Source of the DNA: an uncultured Sphingobacteriales bacterium | GTDB lineage: Bacteria; Bacteroidota; Bacteroidia; Chitinophagales; Chitinophagaceae | Assembly (NCBI GenBank): GCA_937991535.1 | Contig: CALKHN010000028.1 | Span: forward strand, 124,001 to 188,000 | Length of the DNA stretch: 64,000 bases | Direction of reading: 5' to 3' | The notes under the pieces: model-generated | Databases searched by the model: none | Told to the model about the DNA's origin: nothing | What the model saw: the letters and a program-made list of their open reading frames with translations, nothing else | In this document: positions 45,301-52,930 of the stretch, one piece after another | Layout: every line of letters begins with the position of its first letter | Position numbering within the stretch: position 1 is the stretch's first letter | Translations under genes and position numbers: made by a program

Positions 45301-45786
45301 TACAACACTTACATTGCCGAGAGGAGTTCCATCGCTGCCCGTTACCCGCCCTGTAATAACAATGGCCGGGGCTTCCGCAACAGGCAGCAGCCGAGGGGCA
45401 ACAGTAAAGCGCTCCCTTTTCTTTACTACTATGGTACGGCCAACGAGCTCGTAAGTTAATGGTTGGTTTTTGAAGCAGGCTTCCAAAGCTTCTTCTGTGG
45501 TACCCTCTTTAAGTGATAAAGTTACTTTCCCAGAAAGATCCAGCCATTCTTCCCTGTACACCATATGAAGCTTTGATTGCTTTTTGATCTTTTGCAATAC
45601 CTTTTCAAGGGAAGTATTGTGTTCAGCGAGGGATATACGCTGGCTGTATCCGGTGGCATGCAACCGCAGGCAGGCCGCAATCAGTAAAACAATGGTTAAC
45701 CTCATAATCAGCCATGTTTTGGGGTGAAGAAGCACTCGCATCCGTCTTATGAAAGACAATGCTTTGCGAAACGCATTCAATCGCAT
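42376..45786 (-). CDS. SusC-like TonB-dependent transporter with STN signalling domain (PUL 3)
   Basis: Outer-membrane transporter/transducer of 1136 residues. In order: N-terminal basic stretch and signal (LIMRLTIVLLIAACLRLHATGYSQ, about 26-50), STN domain (ISLAEHNTSLEKVLQKIKKQ to about 120), carboxypeptidase-regulatory-like domain (ITGRVTGSDGTPLGNVSVVL...VFSYVGFQIQEL), TonB-box-like EDVVVVAYGTQKKQTVTG, plug (ALVIVDGIESSF...LKDGAASIYGARAGNGVILVTLKR) and a barrel ending FGVNISL. The STN domain links it to the FecR/sigma pair upstream. As in PUL 2, the start codon is overlapped by an opposite-strand TAnnTTTG box. Confidence 0.96.
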   Translation of the reverse strand: MRLNAFRKALSFIRRMRVLLHPKTWLIMRLTIVLLIAACLRLHATGYSQRISLAEHNTSLEKVLQKIKKQSKLHMVYREEWLDLSGKVTLSLKEGTTEEALEACFKNQPLTYELVGRTIVVKKRERFTVAPRLLPVAEAPAIVITGRVTGSDGTPLGNVSVVLRGGSTGVTTDANGLFSINVPDEKAVLVFSYVGFQIQELKVGDKKNLEIVLLPVVSELEDVVVVAYGTQKKQTVTGSIASVKGEQLTAAPLASTANTLAGRLPGLISLQSSGQPGSDAASLRIRGFGGALVIVDGIESSFNNIDANQIESITILKDGAASIYGARAGNGVILVTLKRGKIGKPTITLNSSKTMQGITVMPKPASSGQYAEMKSEEWLQSGRPADQVPFTEEQIQKYYNGTDPLYPNTNWYDELIRNWAPQQQHNLSVRGGSDKIKYYGSIGFLDQQTIWKKNGGDYKRYNIQSNIDAKILDNLSLQFDISSIYESRKFPWRPQSAGSNTVWQDYWATLPIYPATLPDPDKISFANGGGTGGAHVITNSEISGYDNTESQNLKGTIALNYSFNSIEGLSARAFVNILQDYSNNKHFTRPIQFYTYDPVSDTYTLAGALGSKASLSQVDNKNRIITGQFSLNYDHIFNQSHHIHALALYEAIDYNNDYISVGRINFLTPAIDQLFAGSTSGMVNNGSASEMGRKSYVGRINYSYKDKYLVETILRADASAKFPSNKRWGYFPGVSFGWRLSEENFIKEIKHLNDLKLRVSYGESGNDGVGNFQYLAGYQYGHIYILDNNVQQGIVSTGLANPNLTWEKIRIYNAGIDFSLWDKKLYGEGDVFYRERKGIPATRVTTLPTTFGANLPPENINSLNDRGFELRLGTSGMSKNLVWDVSGNISWSRAKWDHYEEPEYSDSIQQRVYKRSGRWTDRQYGYLSNGLFTSQEQINGLKFDQDNQGNVSLRPGDIWYTDTNGDGILDWKDQVEIGKGTVPHWMFGLNGNIKYKDFDLSALFQGAFGYYNNIVLKHGELSPAILYDLRWTQKNNDPNALVPRLGGASTNGLTSDYYYRKAGYVRLKAVAVGYNLPKQLLERIRLKQVRIYVAGNNLITFDGLRKYGTDPEAPSGNAGYYYPQQRTITFGVNISL

Positions 45787-45793
45787 AGTTTTG
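45763..45793 (+). promoter_or_regulatory. Promoter of the predicted antisense RNA, PUL 3
   Basis: TTTG (45763-45766), a spacer of exactly 19 bases, then TAGTTTTG (45786-45793): a full match to the TTTG-N19-TAnnTTTG promoter class of this phylum, on the strand opposite to susC and overlapping its start codon. No coding sequence follows it on the plus strand. Confidence 0.65.
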
Positions 45794-45799
45794 CTTAGT

Positions 45800-45894
45800 T
45801 TAGGTTAAATGAATAAAATGATCTGCTTCGATTATTATTAAGAGGTTAACCTGAATACTTGCCGGAGTTCCGTTGCCGCGGGACTTCGGTTTTT
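45800..45894 (+). ncRNA. Predicted small antisense RNA over the susC leader (PUL 3)
   Basis: Predicted RNA of about 95 bases starting roughly seven bases after the -7 box at 45786-45793. The terminator hairpin pairs 45862-45872 (CCGGAGTTCCG) with 45879-45889 (CGGGACTTCGG), followed by TTTTT (45890-45894). Pairs 45865-45886 and 45869-45882 are G-U wobbles on this strand and mismatches on the other, which assigns the structure to the plus strand. The RNA covers the susC 5' leader in the fecR-susC gap and would repress in cis, in the manner reported for DonS of Bacteroides fragilis. Confidence 0.65.
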
Positions 45895-45918
45895 CAGCTA
45901 ACCTTTTTTCAATAAAAG

Positions 45919-47166
45919 TTACCTTTTTTGCGGATTCACGATAATTTTTTTGTTATCAATTTTAAAATGGACTCCGCTTAGTTCCATTACTTTTAATACT
46001 TCCGATAAGTTCATATCCATAGGCATATCACCGGTGATATGCCCTTCCGGTATACCATTACCGTAAACGATATCAACATCGTACCAACGTGCCAATTGGC
46101 GCAATACAGCAGGAATAGGTGTGCCGCTCATCATAAATAACCTATTCTTCCAGGCCACCGCTTCTTCTGTGTTCACCTCCTTTACCAACTGCAATCCCTT
46201 TCTATTAAGCCTGGCCTGCTCTCCCGGTTTCATTACAACAGCACCCCCCAATAATTTTTGTTGTGACGGCGATACTTTTATGCTGCCCTCAAGCAGGGTT
46301 GTGCTTACTGCATCTTCGTCATCATAAGCGTTTATGTTAAAATGCGTGCCCAGCACTTCAACTACAGCGCCTTCTCTTCCCGGCATATTTACCTTTACTG
46401 TAAAAGGTATTCTTTTCGCTGCCTCCCCTTTTAAAGTTTTAGCACTAAGATGACTTATTTCAAAATATACTTCACCCGTTATTTCCACTTCTCTTTTATC
46501 GCCTGCAAATAAAACGGGGTAACGTACAGATGACGATGCATTCAACCATACTTTGCTCCCGTCCGATAATACCAGCTTATATTGGCCGCCGCGTGGTGTT
46601 GTTAATGTATTAAACACTACCGGTGCAGGTTTACCATTACTTCCTTTTGCATTGTACATTAAATTTTCTCCCTGCTTGCTCACAGCAGTGCCGCCCTGCT
46701 TTGCCAGTACGCCGTCCTGCGAATCATCCAGCAATATTGTTTTTCCGTTGTCGAGGGTAAGTATCGCTCTATTGGTTCCCGGAAGCGCATCATTCTCCAA
46801 TTTCGGAGCGGTAACGCTAACGGGCACTGTTCTTTCCTGCCGGGGTAACAAAAAATAATAAACGCCTGCGCCAATGCTTACAATAAGCATAGCCGCTACC
46901 GGAAGCCAGAACTTCTTATACCAGGGAAGCAATGGGTCCATAGGGATGTCATTTCCCTCTTTAGCTTCTTTACCGGTAATGCTATTATTAATATCCCGGT
47001 ATAGTTGTAACAACCATATGGCTTTGTCCTTATTGTTCATTAACTTCCATTCCGTATTATGCTGGCTGTTCTCTTCCAGCCATTGCTCCACAAGTTGTTG
47101 CTCCTGCGAAGTAACGTTGCCTGCAATATAACGGTCCAATAAACTTTTGATCTGCGAAATACTCAT
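45919..47166 (-). CDS. FecR-family anti-sigma factor (PUL 3)
   Basis: Inner-membrane anti-sigma factor, 415 residues from the ATG at 47166; a GTG six bases upstream is also in frame. N-terminal cytoplasmic domain (SISQIKSLLDRYIAGNVTSQEQQLVEQWL), membrane span near 90-110 (WLPVAAMLIVSIGAGVYYFLL), FecR domain (TLTTPRGGQYKLVLSDGSKVWLNASSSVRYPV; REVEITGEVYFEISH) and a C-terminal DUF4974/STN-like domain (PAVLRQLARWYDVDIVYGNGIPE). It passes the SusC signal to the sigma factor encoded 116 bases upstream. The stop lies 24 bases beyond the T-tract of the predicted antisense RNA. Confidence 0.94.
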   Translation of the reverse strand: MSISQIKSLLDRYIAGNVTSQEQQLVEQWLEENSQHNTEWKLMNNKDKAIWLLQLYRDINNSITGKEAKEGNDIPMDPLLPWYKKFWLPVAAMLIVSIGAGVYYFLLPRQERTVPVSVTAPKLENDALPGTNRAILTLDNGKTILLDDSQDGVLAKQGGTAVSKQGENLMYNAKGSNGKPAPVVFNTLTTPRGGQYKLVLSDGSKVWLNASSSVRYPVLFAGDKREVEITGEVYFEISHLSAKTLKGEAAKRIPFTVKVNMPGREGAVVEVLGTHFNINAYDDEDAVSTTLLEGSIKVSPSQQKLLGGAVVMKPGEQARLNRKGLQLVKEVNTEEAVAWKNRLFMMSGTPIPAVLRQLARWYDVDIVYGNGIPEGHITGDMPMDMNLSEVLKVMELSGVHFKIDNKKIIVNPQKR

Positions 47167-47282
47167 TTGCACTATGGCATTATATGAATGCGAAACCGGT
47201 TTTGGAAACCACTTCAGGAAGTAAGTCGGATGAGGAAAGCAACAGTACTATAGAAAAGCAAAAAAATAACAATATCATTACA

Positions 47283-47864
47283 TTAATGCAACAATAACAA
47301 CATAGTCAGCACGGCCAATCTTTCCAATGAGATACGGAGATAACTGAGCGCTGTGGTAAGTTGGTTTTTTACCGTTTGTTCAGAAAGATGAAGCTGGCAC
47401 GCAATTTCCTTAATAGCCAACTGCCGGTGGCGGCTCAACCGGTATATTTCTCTTGTACGTGAAGGAAGGTTGTTTACTGCCAGTTCCAGTGTTTGATTAA
47501 GATTTTTAACACTCAATTCATCTTCTGTATTATCAATAAAATCATTAGTAAGACGTTGCGTCATTTCTGCATACTCACGACGGGTGATATTTTTACGGAT
47601 ATGATCAATAATGCGATATCGCACGGCAGCAAAAAGAAATGACTTGAAAGAAGTGGTGATGGTAATGCTGGCTCTTTCATCCCATATATATACAAAAAGA
47701 TCGTGTATGATATCCCGGGCTTCTTCAAGAGAAGCTAACCTGGAGGCCGCGTAACCCGTTAATGATGCTGCATATAATTCGTAGAGTGCTTTAAATGCAG
47801 ACTGGTCACCAGACCTCAATGATTGCAGCAGATTGGTATCGCTATGTACATTATGGGCAAGCAT
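47283..47864 (-). CDS. ECF RNA polymerase sigma factor (PUL 3)
   Basis: ECF sigma factor of 193 residues from the ATG at 47864 (MLAHNVHSDTNLLQSLRSGDQSAF); 20 further in-frame codons upstream do not look conserved. Region 2: FKALYELYAASLTGYAASRLASLEEARDIIHDLFVYIW; region 4: LPSRTREIYRLSRHRQLAIKEIACQLHLSEQTVKNQL. As with the PUL 2 sigma factor, the protein ends in a hydrophobic tail (LERLAVLTMLLLLH). It probably controls the SusC/SusD/glycosidase operon downstream. It begins 88 bases after the alpha/beta hydrolase gene. Confidence 0.92.
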   Translation of the reverse strand: MLAHNVHSDTNLLQSLRSGDQSAFKALYELYAASLTGYAASRLASLEEARDIIHDLFVYIWDERASITITTSFKSFLFAAVRYRIIDHIRKNITRREYAEMTQRLTNDFIDNTEDELSVKNLNQTLELAVNNLPSRTREIYRLSRHRQLAIKEIACQLHLSEQTVKNQLTTALSYLRISLERLAVLTMLLLLH

Positions 47865-47952
47865 AATAACCCAGGGGATCGTTAATGATGTCTTAAAGAT
47901 AAACAACTTCATTTGCACAACCATCCTGCACTTGGGGGCAGACTGGTTATTA

Positions 47953-48858
47953 TCACTTCAGGAACCCACTATGCTTCATCCATTTCAAACAAATATCCAT
48001 CCATTCTTCCACAGGCATTTTCAACACAAAGCCATGATCGCCTTTAGGATAAATATGCATTTCGGCTGGTACTTGTTTATGCCGCAATGCTTCATAAAAA
48101 GAAATGCTGTGATCCACATCCACTATCTTATCATCACCCGCATGAATTAAAAAAGCGGGTGGCGTTTGTGCTGTAACCTGCAGCTCGCTGGAGAATAATT
48201 GTATTTTTTGGGAAGATGGATTTTTGCCAAGCAGAACATTTCTTAATCCGCGATGCCCGAGACTGTCTGTCATACTGATGACAGGATATACCAATATCAT
48301 AAAATCAGGACGAACACTTACCTGTTGTTTAACGTCAACAACAGGATGATTAAAATGCGTACCGGCTGTAGAAGCCAGGTGTCCGCCGGCTGAAAATCCC
48401 ATAACACCTATCCGCGCTGTATCCACATTCCATTGCCGGGCCCGTTGTCTTACCAGGGCTATGGCCTGCTGGGCATCCTGCAAAGCGCCGATGCTTTTGT
48501 CTTTCATTATTTTATCATCAGGCAGCCTGTATTTCAATACAAACGCCGCTACACCCCGTTTTACAAAATATTCTGCAATAGCAAACCCTTCTTTATCCAT
48601 TACGAGCCCACTATAGCCGCCTCCCGGACAAATCACCACTGCTGTGCCATTGCCTTTTTCCTTTGGTGGAAGATAAACGGTTAATGTTGGCGTAGATACT
48701 TTAAAAGCAATTGCATTAGCAGAATCATAGCGTTCTTCATTGGCAGCGTTTAATGCTCCCGGAATATTTTCTTCGTATAAAGGAATAATTTGTTGGGCAA
48801 AAGAAGTTTGCAAACCAACCGCCAAAATAAAAGCACTCAGGGATGATCGTAAAAGCAT
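47953..48858 (-). CDS. Secreted alpha/beta hydrolase, acetylxylan-esterase/BD-FAE-like
   Basis: Secreted carboxylesterase-like alpha/beta hydrolase of 301 residues with signal MLLRSSLSAFILAVGLQTSFAQ. The oxyanion-hole region is ICPGGGYSGL (76-85), the nucleophile elbow GFSAGGH places Ser156, the acid is Asp242 or 243 in HAGDDKIVD, and His275 is in PKGDHGF. Such enzymes deacetylate or de-feruloylate plant polysaccharides in PULs. It starts only 14 bases after lutC, so it appears to be cotranscribed with the lactate genes while also sitting upstream of the PUL 3 regulators. Which transcript it really serves is unclear. Confidence 0.85.
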   Translation of the reverse strand: MLLRSSLSAFILAVGLQTSFAQQIIPLYEENIPGALNAANEERYDSANAIAFKVSTPTLTVYLPPKEKGNGTAVVICPGGGYSGLVMDKEGFAIAEYFVKRGVAAFVLKYRLPDDKIMKDKSIGALQDAQQAIALVRQRARQWNVDTARIGVMGFSAGGHLASTAGTHFNHPVVDVKQQVSVRPDFMILVYPVISMTDSLGHRGLRNVLLGKNPSSQKIQLFSSELQVTAQTPPAFLIHAGDDKIVDVDHSISFYEALRHKQVPAEMHIYPKGDHGFVLKMPVEEWMDICLKWMKHSGFLK

Positions 48859-48872
48859 ACACTTAAATATTA

Positions 48873-49451
48873 TTATAATATAAAAACGCGCATGGTTTTG
48901 GGACCATGTGCGCCCAGTACCAGCGATTGCTCAATGTCGGCTGTTTTAGAAGGTCCGGCAATAAATACACCAAAGCCATAATCCGAATCTCCAATTCTTT
49001 CATAGGCATGATGCATGGTTGGAACAATATCGTTCCTGTTGATGATAACAGCCAACTGCTGGGTTATAAAAGGCAGCACTCTTTGCGGAAGCATATCATC
49101 GGTTACCCATACCGCAGCATTTTCGGCCACCCCAAATTGCGCATTCATTATCGCAAGATCTACTGTTTCCAATTCATGCGGGTCCGCATACTTTTCCTTT
49201 CCGCCAGGCATTGGCAGTTCGTTGCATAGCGATATTATTCTTTGAGCTTCTTTATATTCCTGCCGGACAATATTTTCTATTTCGGCATAACTGTTTACCA
49301 CATTCGCCACACCTCCGATTGCTGTTAATACATTTATATACTTTTCAAGAACTTCCGTACCGGGTTTCAAAAAAGATCGCACCTCAGGCAATTTGCTTTG
49401 CGCAGGCTGGTTATTCTTTACTGCGGCAAGGATTTTTTCTCTGCTGTTCAT
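48873..49451 (-). CDS. lutC: L-lactate utilisation protein LutC (YkgG family)
   Basis: Cytoplasmic subunit of the LutABC iron-sulfur L-lactate dehydrogenase complex, 192 residues (MNSREKILAAVKN start). Family marks are AENAAVWVTDDM (near 112-123), ITQQLAVIINRNDIVPTMHHAYE, the nucleotide-binding-like FIAGPSKTADIEQSLVLGAHGPK and the ending VFIL. It lies 190 bases after lutB, an unusually large gap filled with AT-rich repeats, and 14 bases before the hydrolase gene. Confidence 0.9.
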   Translation of the reverse strand: MNSREKILAAVKNNQPAQSKLPEVRSFLKPGTEVLEKYINVLTAIGGVANVVNSYAEIENIVRQEYKEAQRIISLCNELPMPGGKEKYADPHELETVDLAIMNAQFGVAENAAVWVTDDMLPQRVLPFITQQLAVIINRNDIVPTMHHAYERIGDSDYGFGVFIAGPSKTADIEQSLVLGAHGPKTMRVFIL

Positions 49452-49481
49452 GATGTTATAAATAACAAATTCTAAAAAACA

Positions 49482-49640
49482 AGAATCAAATAAATTTCAA
49501 ATGGAAAATTCGAAAACTAAAATTTGAAATCCGAAATGAAACAGCTAACAATAAACTACAAATCATAAACAATAAACTCAATATTAAAACCCTGCAACCT
49601 GTACCCGGATCAATCTCAAATTTCAAATCTCAAATTATAA
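49482..49640. repeat. AT-rich low-complexity insert between lutB and lutC
   Basis: Words of the type AAATTTCAAAT recur, with an inverted pair ATTTCAAAT (49494-49502) and ATTTGAAAT (49522-49530) and a final run CAAATTTCAAATCTCAAATT (49616-49635). No gene or promoter was recognised. It resembles the simple-sequence intergenic filler of the other low-complexity gaps here, but with a different word. Confidence 0.6.
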
Positions 49641-49641
49641 A

Positions 49642-51021
49642 TTACACTTCTTTCCTGTTCTTTTTATACCATTCGCCGAACGATTGTTTTGGTGGCTCCG
49701 GCATTTCGCGTTGCTTATACCAGGGGTTTAGTTTATTGTTTACAATAAATGGCATTTTATCCATTACCCACCTGCCTGCTTTCCCTGCAAATTGATAGGC
49801 CCCCGGCCTGGACAACGTAAAAGTCATTCCCCGCATAGCCATTTTTTTGGCTGCAGGAGCGTATCCTTCTTTTACCAATACCTGGCGCCATTTGTACAAC
49901 TGATCGTGTATATCAATTTTTACCGGGCACACGTTACTGCATGAACCGCAAAGGGTGGAAGCAAACGGCAGGTCGGCATATTTACGCATATCAAGATTGG
50001 GTGCTAATATAGAACCAATAGGTCCCGCGATAGCGGTATGATAACTATGCCCCCCGCTCCTTCTGTAAACCGGGCAGGTATTCATACATGCACCACAGCG
50101 TATGCATTTAAGAGCATTGCGAAAATCCGCCCGTCCCAACTGCACACTCCTTCCGTTATCTACCAGCACAATATGCATCTCCTGTCCTTTTCGCGGCTTT
50201 TTAAAATGACTGGAATAAGTGGTTATCGGCTGCCCGGTAGCGCTTCTGGCAAGCAAACGTAAAAAAACAGACAAATGGTTTCGCTGCGGTACAATCTTTT
50301 CAATGCCCATACAGGCAATATGTACGTCAGCCAAATGTGCACCCATATCTGCATTACCTTCATTGGTACAAACCACGAACTCGCCCGTTTCTGCAATGGC
50401 AAAATTCACTCCTGTCATGGCTGCGCGCCTGGTCAAAAATTTCTCTCTCAAATTCAGTCTTGCGGCATTTGCCAGAAATTTCGGATCTGAATTACCGGCA
50501 GGTGTACCCAGATGTTCGTGAAATAATTCTCCTATTTCTTCCTTCTTTTTGTGTATACAGGGCAACACAATATGACTTGGCGGTTCATTTGCCAGTTGCA
50601 CAATGCGTTCACCCAGGTCGGTATCTGTTACTTCAATTCCCTGCTGTTCCAGATAGCTGTTAAGATGGCATTCTTCCGTTAACATAGATTTGCTTTTCAC
50701 AATCCGGCTAATACCGTTTTGATGCAGTAAAGCATATACAATTTCATTGTGTTCCTTTGCATCGGCTGCCCAGTGTACAATAACCCCATTTGCCCGGGCC
50801 TTTTCTTCAAACTGCAATAAATATTCATTGAGATTTGATAATACATTGTGTTTGATCTGCGAGGCAACTTCCCTTAATTGCTCCCACTCCGGTAAAGCAT
50901 GCGCTGCTTTATCGCGTTTTGAACGTACCCACCACAGGGTTTCGTCGTGCCAGTTTACCCGCGGCTCGTCTTCGTTAAACTGCGCGGCTAATAGAGCATG
51001 GTCTTTATTACTCTGATCCAT
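49642..51021 (-). CDS. lutB: L-lactate utilisation iron-sulfur protein LutB (YkgF family)
   Basis: Electron-transfer subunit of the LutABC complex, 459 residues. The N-terminal LUD-type domain includes HWAADAKEHNEIVYALL and NFAIAETGEFVVCTNEGNADM. Two 4Fe-4S clusters follow: KCIRCGACMNTCPVY (about residues 308-322) and LCGSCSNVCPVKID (about 360-373). A C-terminal tail reads NPWYKQREMPEPPKQSFGEWYKKN. It begins 32 bases after the lutA stop. It oxidises L-lactate to pyruvate with LutA and LutC, which would suit lactate made from deoxysugars or imported lactate. Confidence 0.95.
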   Translation of the reverse strand: MDQSNKDHALLAAQFNEDEPRVNWHDETLWWVRSKRDKAAHALPEWEQLREVASQIKHNVLSNLNEYLLQFEEKARANGVIVHWAADAKEHNEIVYALLHQNGISRIVKSKSMLTEECHLNSYLEQQGIEVTDTDLGERIVQLANEPPSHIVLPCIHKKKEEIGELFHEHLGTPAGNSDPKFLANAARLNLREKFLTRRAAMTGVNFAIAETGEFVVCTNEGNADMGAHLADVHIACMGIEKIVPQRNHLSVFLRLLARSATGQPITTYSSHFKKPRKGQEMHIVLVDNGRSVQLGRADFRNALKCIRCGACMNTCPVYRRSGGHSYHTAIAGPIGSILAPNLDMRKYADLPFASTLCGSCSNVCPVKIDIHDQLYKWRQVLVKEGYAPAAKKMAMRGMTFTLSRPGAYQFAGKAGRWVMDKMPFIVNNKLNPWYKQREMPEPPKQSFGEWYKKNRKEV

Positions 51022-51053
51022 TTTTATTTATTATATGACAAATGCTTAATGTG

Positions 51054-51788
51054 TTAATGGCTGTTCAATATCTCCGCAATATGCTTTACCTGAACCTTAC
51101 TTTTCTGCCTTCGTAAAATACCTTCCATGTGCATCAGGCAGCTCATGTCGCCGCCAATAATATATTCTACACCGTGGTTCAGATGATCATCCACCCTGTC
51201 TTTACCCATTTTTACACTAACAGATTCTTCGGTAACGCAGAAAGTTCCCCCAAATCCGCAACATTCATCGGGTCGCGACAATTCAACTATTTCCAGCCCC
51301 TCTACCATTTTAAGCAGTTTATCGGGTTTTGAAAAGGGCTCTGCTACCAATTCACTCATTTGCGAAAGCTTCAATCCGCGTTGTCCATGGCAACTTTGAT
51401 GCATGCCTACTTTGTGCGGAAACCTGGCATCCCATTGTTCAACCTGCACTATATCCGTTAAAAATTCGGTTAACTCGTATACATGCGTCCTTATAAATTC
51501 CGCTTCTTTTTCGTTTTCAGCATCGTGCAGATGTTGTTTTACATGCAATGTACAACTGCCTGAAGGACATACTATATAATCGAATCCGGTAAAGTTCTTT
51601 ACAAACAATTCATTACAGCTTCCGGTCAGGTGTTCAAAACCAGAGTTGGCCATTGGCTGTCCGCAACAGGTTTGTTTTGGTGGATATACAACGGTTACAC
51701 CGGCTTTTTCCAATACCTGTAAGGTGGCTATGGCTACCTGAGGATAAAACTGATCTATATAACATGGAATAAATAATGCTACAGTCAT
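51054..51788 (-). CDS. lutA: L-lactate utilisation protein LutA (YkgE family)
   Basis: Subunit of the LutABC lactate dehydrogenase, 244 residues, a typical CCG-domain protein. The two CCG motifs are QTCCGQPMANSG (about 39-50) and DECCGFGGTF (about 175-184), each with accompanying cysteines (PCYIDQFYP; MHQSCHGQRGL). It is the first gene of lutABC; the divergent transglutaminase-like gene starts 87 bases away, so the promoter must lie in that short gap, though no clear TAnnTTTG box was found. Confidence 0.95.
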   Translation of the reverse strand: MTVALFIPCYIDQFYPQVAIATLQVLEKAGVTVVYPPKQTCCGQPMANSGFEHLTGSCNELFVKNFTGFDYIVCPSGSCTLHVKQHLHDAENEKEAEFIRTHVYELTEFLTDIVQVEQWDARFPHKVGMHQSCHGQRGLKLSQMSELVAEPFSKPDKLLKMVEGLEIVELSRPDECCGFGGTFCVTEESVSVKMGKDRVDDHLNHGVEYIIGGDMSCLMHMEGILRRQKSKVQVKHIAEILNSH

Positions 51789-51875
51789 TTAAGAAAGAAA
51801 TTATAAAGAAGCATGTTGAATAATATATCCGAAATTAACGCAATTTCATTTTGGAGCCGACCTGTACCTACCTGA

Positions 51876-52913
51876 ATGAACAATTCCAGGCCTGAACCAT
51901 CCTGTTATAGCAATAAAATAACCATCAGGCAATGTGCATATCTTATCATCTTTTTTTTAACAAGCTGTATAATAAGTTCCTCCTTAATTTGCGTTATTAT
52001 TACAGCAATGGGTGAAAACAATACAAATTTCTTTGCGAGAAGCCTTGTATTAAATACCATAGGATTGCTTACCATTCTTCCTTTGGCTCCTTTAATCAAT
52101 CGCTTTATTCCGCCGGTAATTGTAGGTTACTGGAATGTTGATTTATTGCTATCTATCATTGCCGCCTTTATTTTGGTAAGGCTTGTTTTATGGTTGTTCA
52201 GACCGCTTATTATTCCCGGGTTCATTTTAGTGGCGGGGTTTGTAGTATACAGCCAGTTTACGGAAGGCTATAACCTTGGCAATATGATCATTGATTATAA
52301 AAACCTTGTTGTAAAAAGCTGGGATATAAGAGATAATAAAGAAAAGGATTTGTACCTGATTAAACCCGATCTGTTTGATTCGGGCGTAGAAAAGGCGGTG
52401 AAGGGATTGAAGTCTAAAATTAATCCTAAAGATTCAGTTACCAGGAACTTCGCCGTAAAACATTCGATAGAATATTTTGATGATTACCACAAAAAGTACG
52501 GACCCAAAGTGAGGTATCTTTCCCTGTTTAAGTATATCAATAATAATTTCAGGTATGTAGCCGATCCCAACAGGGATGAATATTTCGCTTCTGCCAGGGA
52601 AACCATCGAAAATGGAATGGGCGGCGATTGTGATGATCATACGATCATGATGATTTCGTCGCTTAAAGCCATTGGGGCCAAGTGCAGAATGGTGTTAACA
52701 GAAAATCATGTATATCCTGAGTTATACTGTGGCGATAAAAAAAATTTTACAGAATTGCAGGAAGCCATCACTCATTTATTTGCTTCAGAAAATTTTACCG
52801 GTTTATATTACCGAGAAGAAGACGGTAATTTCTGGATCAATCTCGACTACACCGCCCACCATCCAGGCGGACCATATGTAGACAATAAAGCATACGCGAT
52901 TGTAGAATTCTGA
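51876..52913 (+). CDS. Transglutaminase-like membrane protein
   Basis: Membrane protein of 345 residues with four hydrophobic segments (about 20-45, 56-76, 89-108, 110-128) followed by a transglutaminase-like domain. The triad is visible as Cys252 in GGDCDDHTIMM, His278 in TENHVYPELY and Asp324 in WINLDYTAHH. Such domains act as cysteine proteases or amidases, often on the cell envelope, and here would lie after the last membrane span. A shorter start at the ATG of residue 45 is possible but would remove the first span. It is convergent with the JmjC-like gene, with 17 bases between stops. Its role is unknown. Confidence 0.8.
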   Translation: MNNSRPEPSCYSNKITIRQCAYLIIFFLTSCIISSSLICVIITAMGENNTNFFARSLVLNTIGLLTILPLAPLINRFIPPVIVGYWNVDLLLSIIAAFILVRLVLWLFRPLIIPGFILVAGFVVYSQFTEGYNLGNMIIDYKNLVVKSWDIRDNKEKDLYLIKPDLFDSGVEKAVKGLKSKINPKDSVTRNFAVKHSIEYFDDYHKKYGPKVRYLSLFKYINNNFRYVADPNRDEYFASARETIENGMGGDCDDHTIMMISSLKAIGAKCRMVLTENHVYPELYCGDKKNFTELQEAITHLFASENFTGLYYREEDGNFWINLDYTAHHPGGPYVDNKAYAIVEF

Positions 52914-52930
52914 TCAGCTTTGCCTTACTG

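Noticed and set aside
49482..49640. AT-rich repeats as a CRISPR array
   Set aside because: Words are short and irregular with no unique spacers of constant length; no cas gene nearby.
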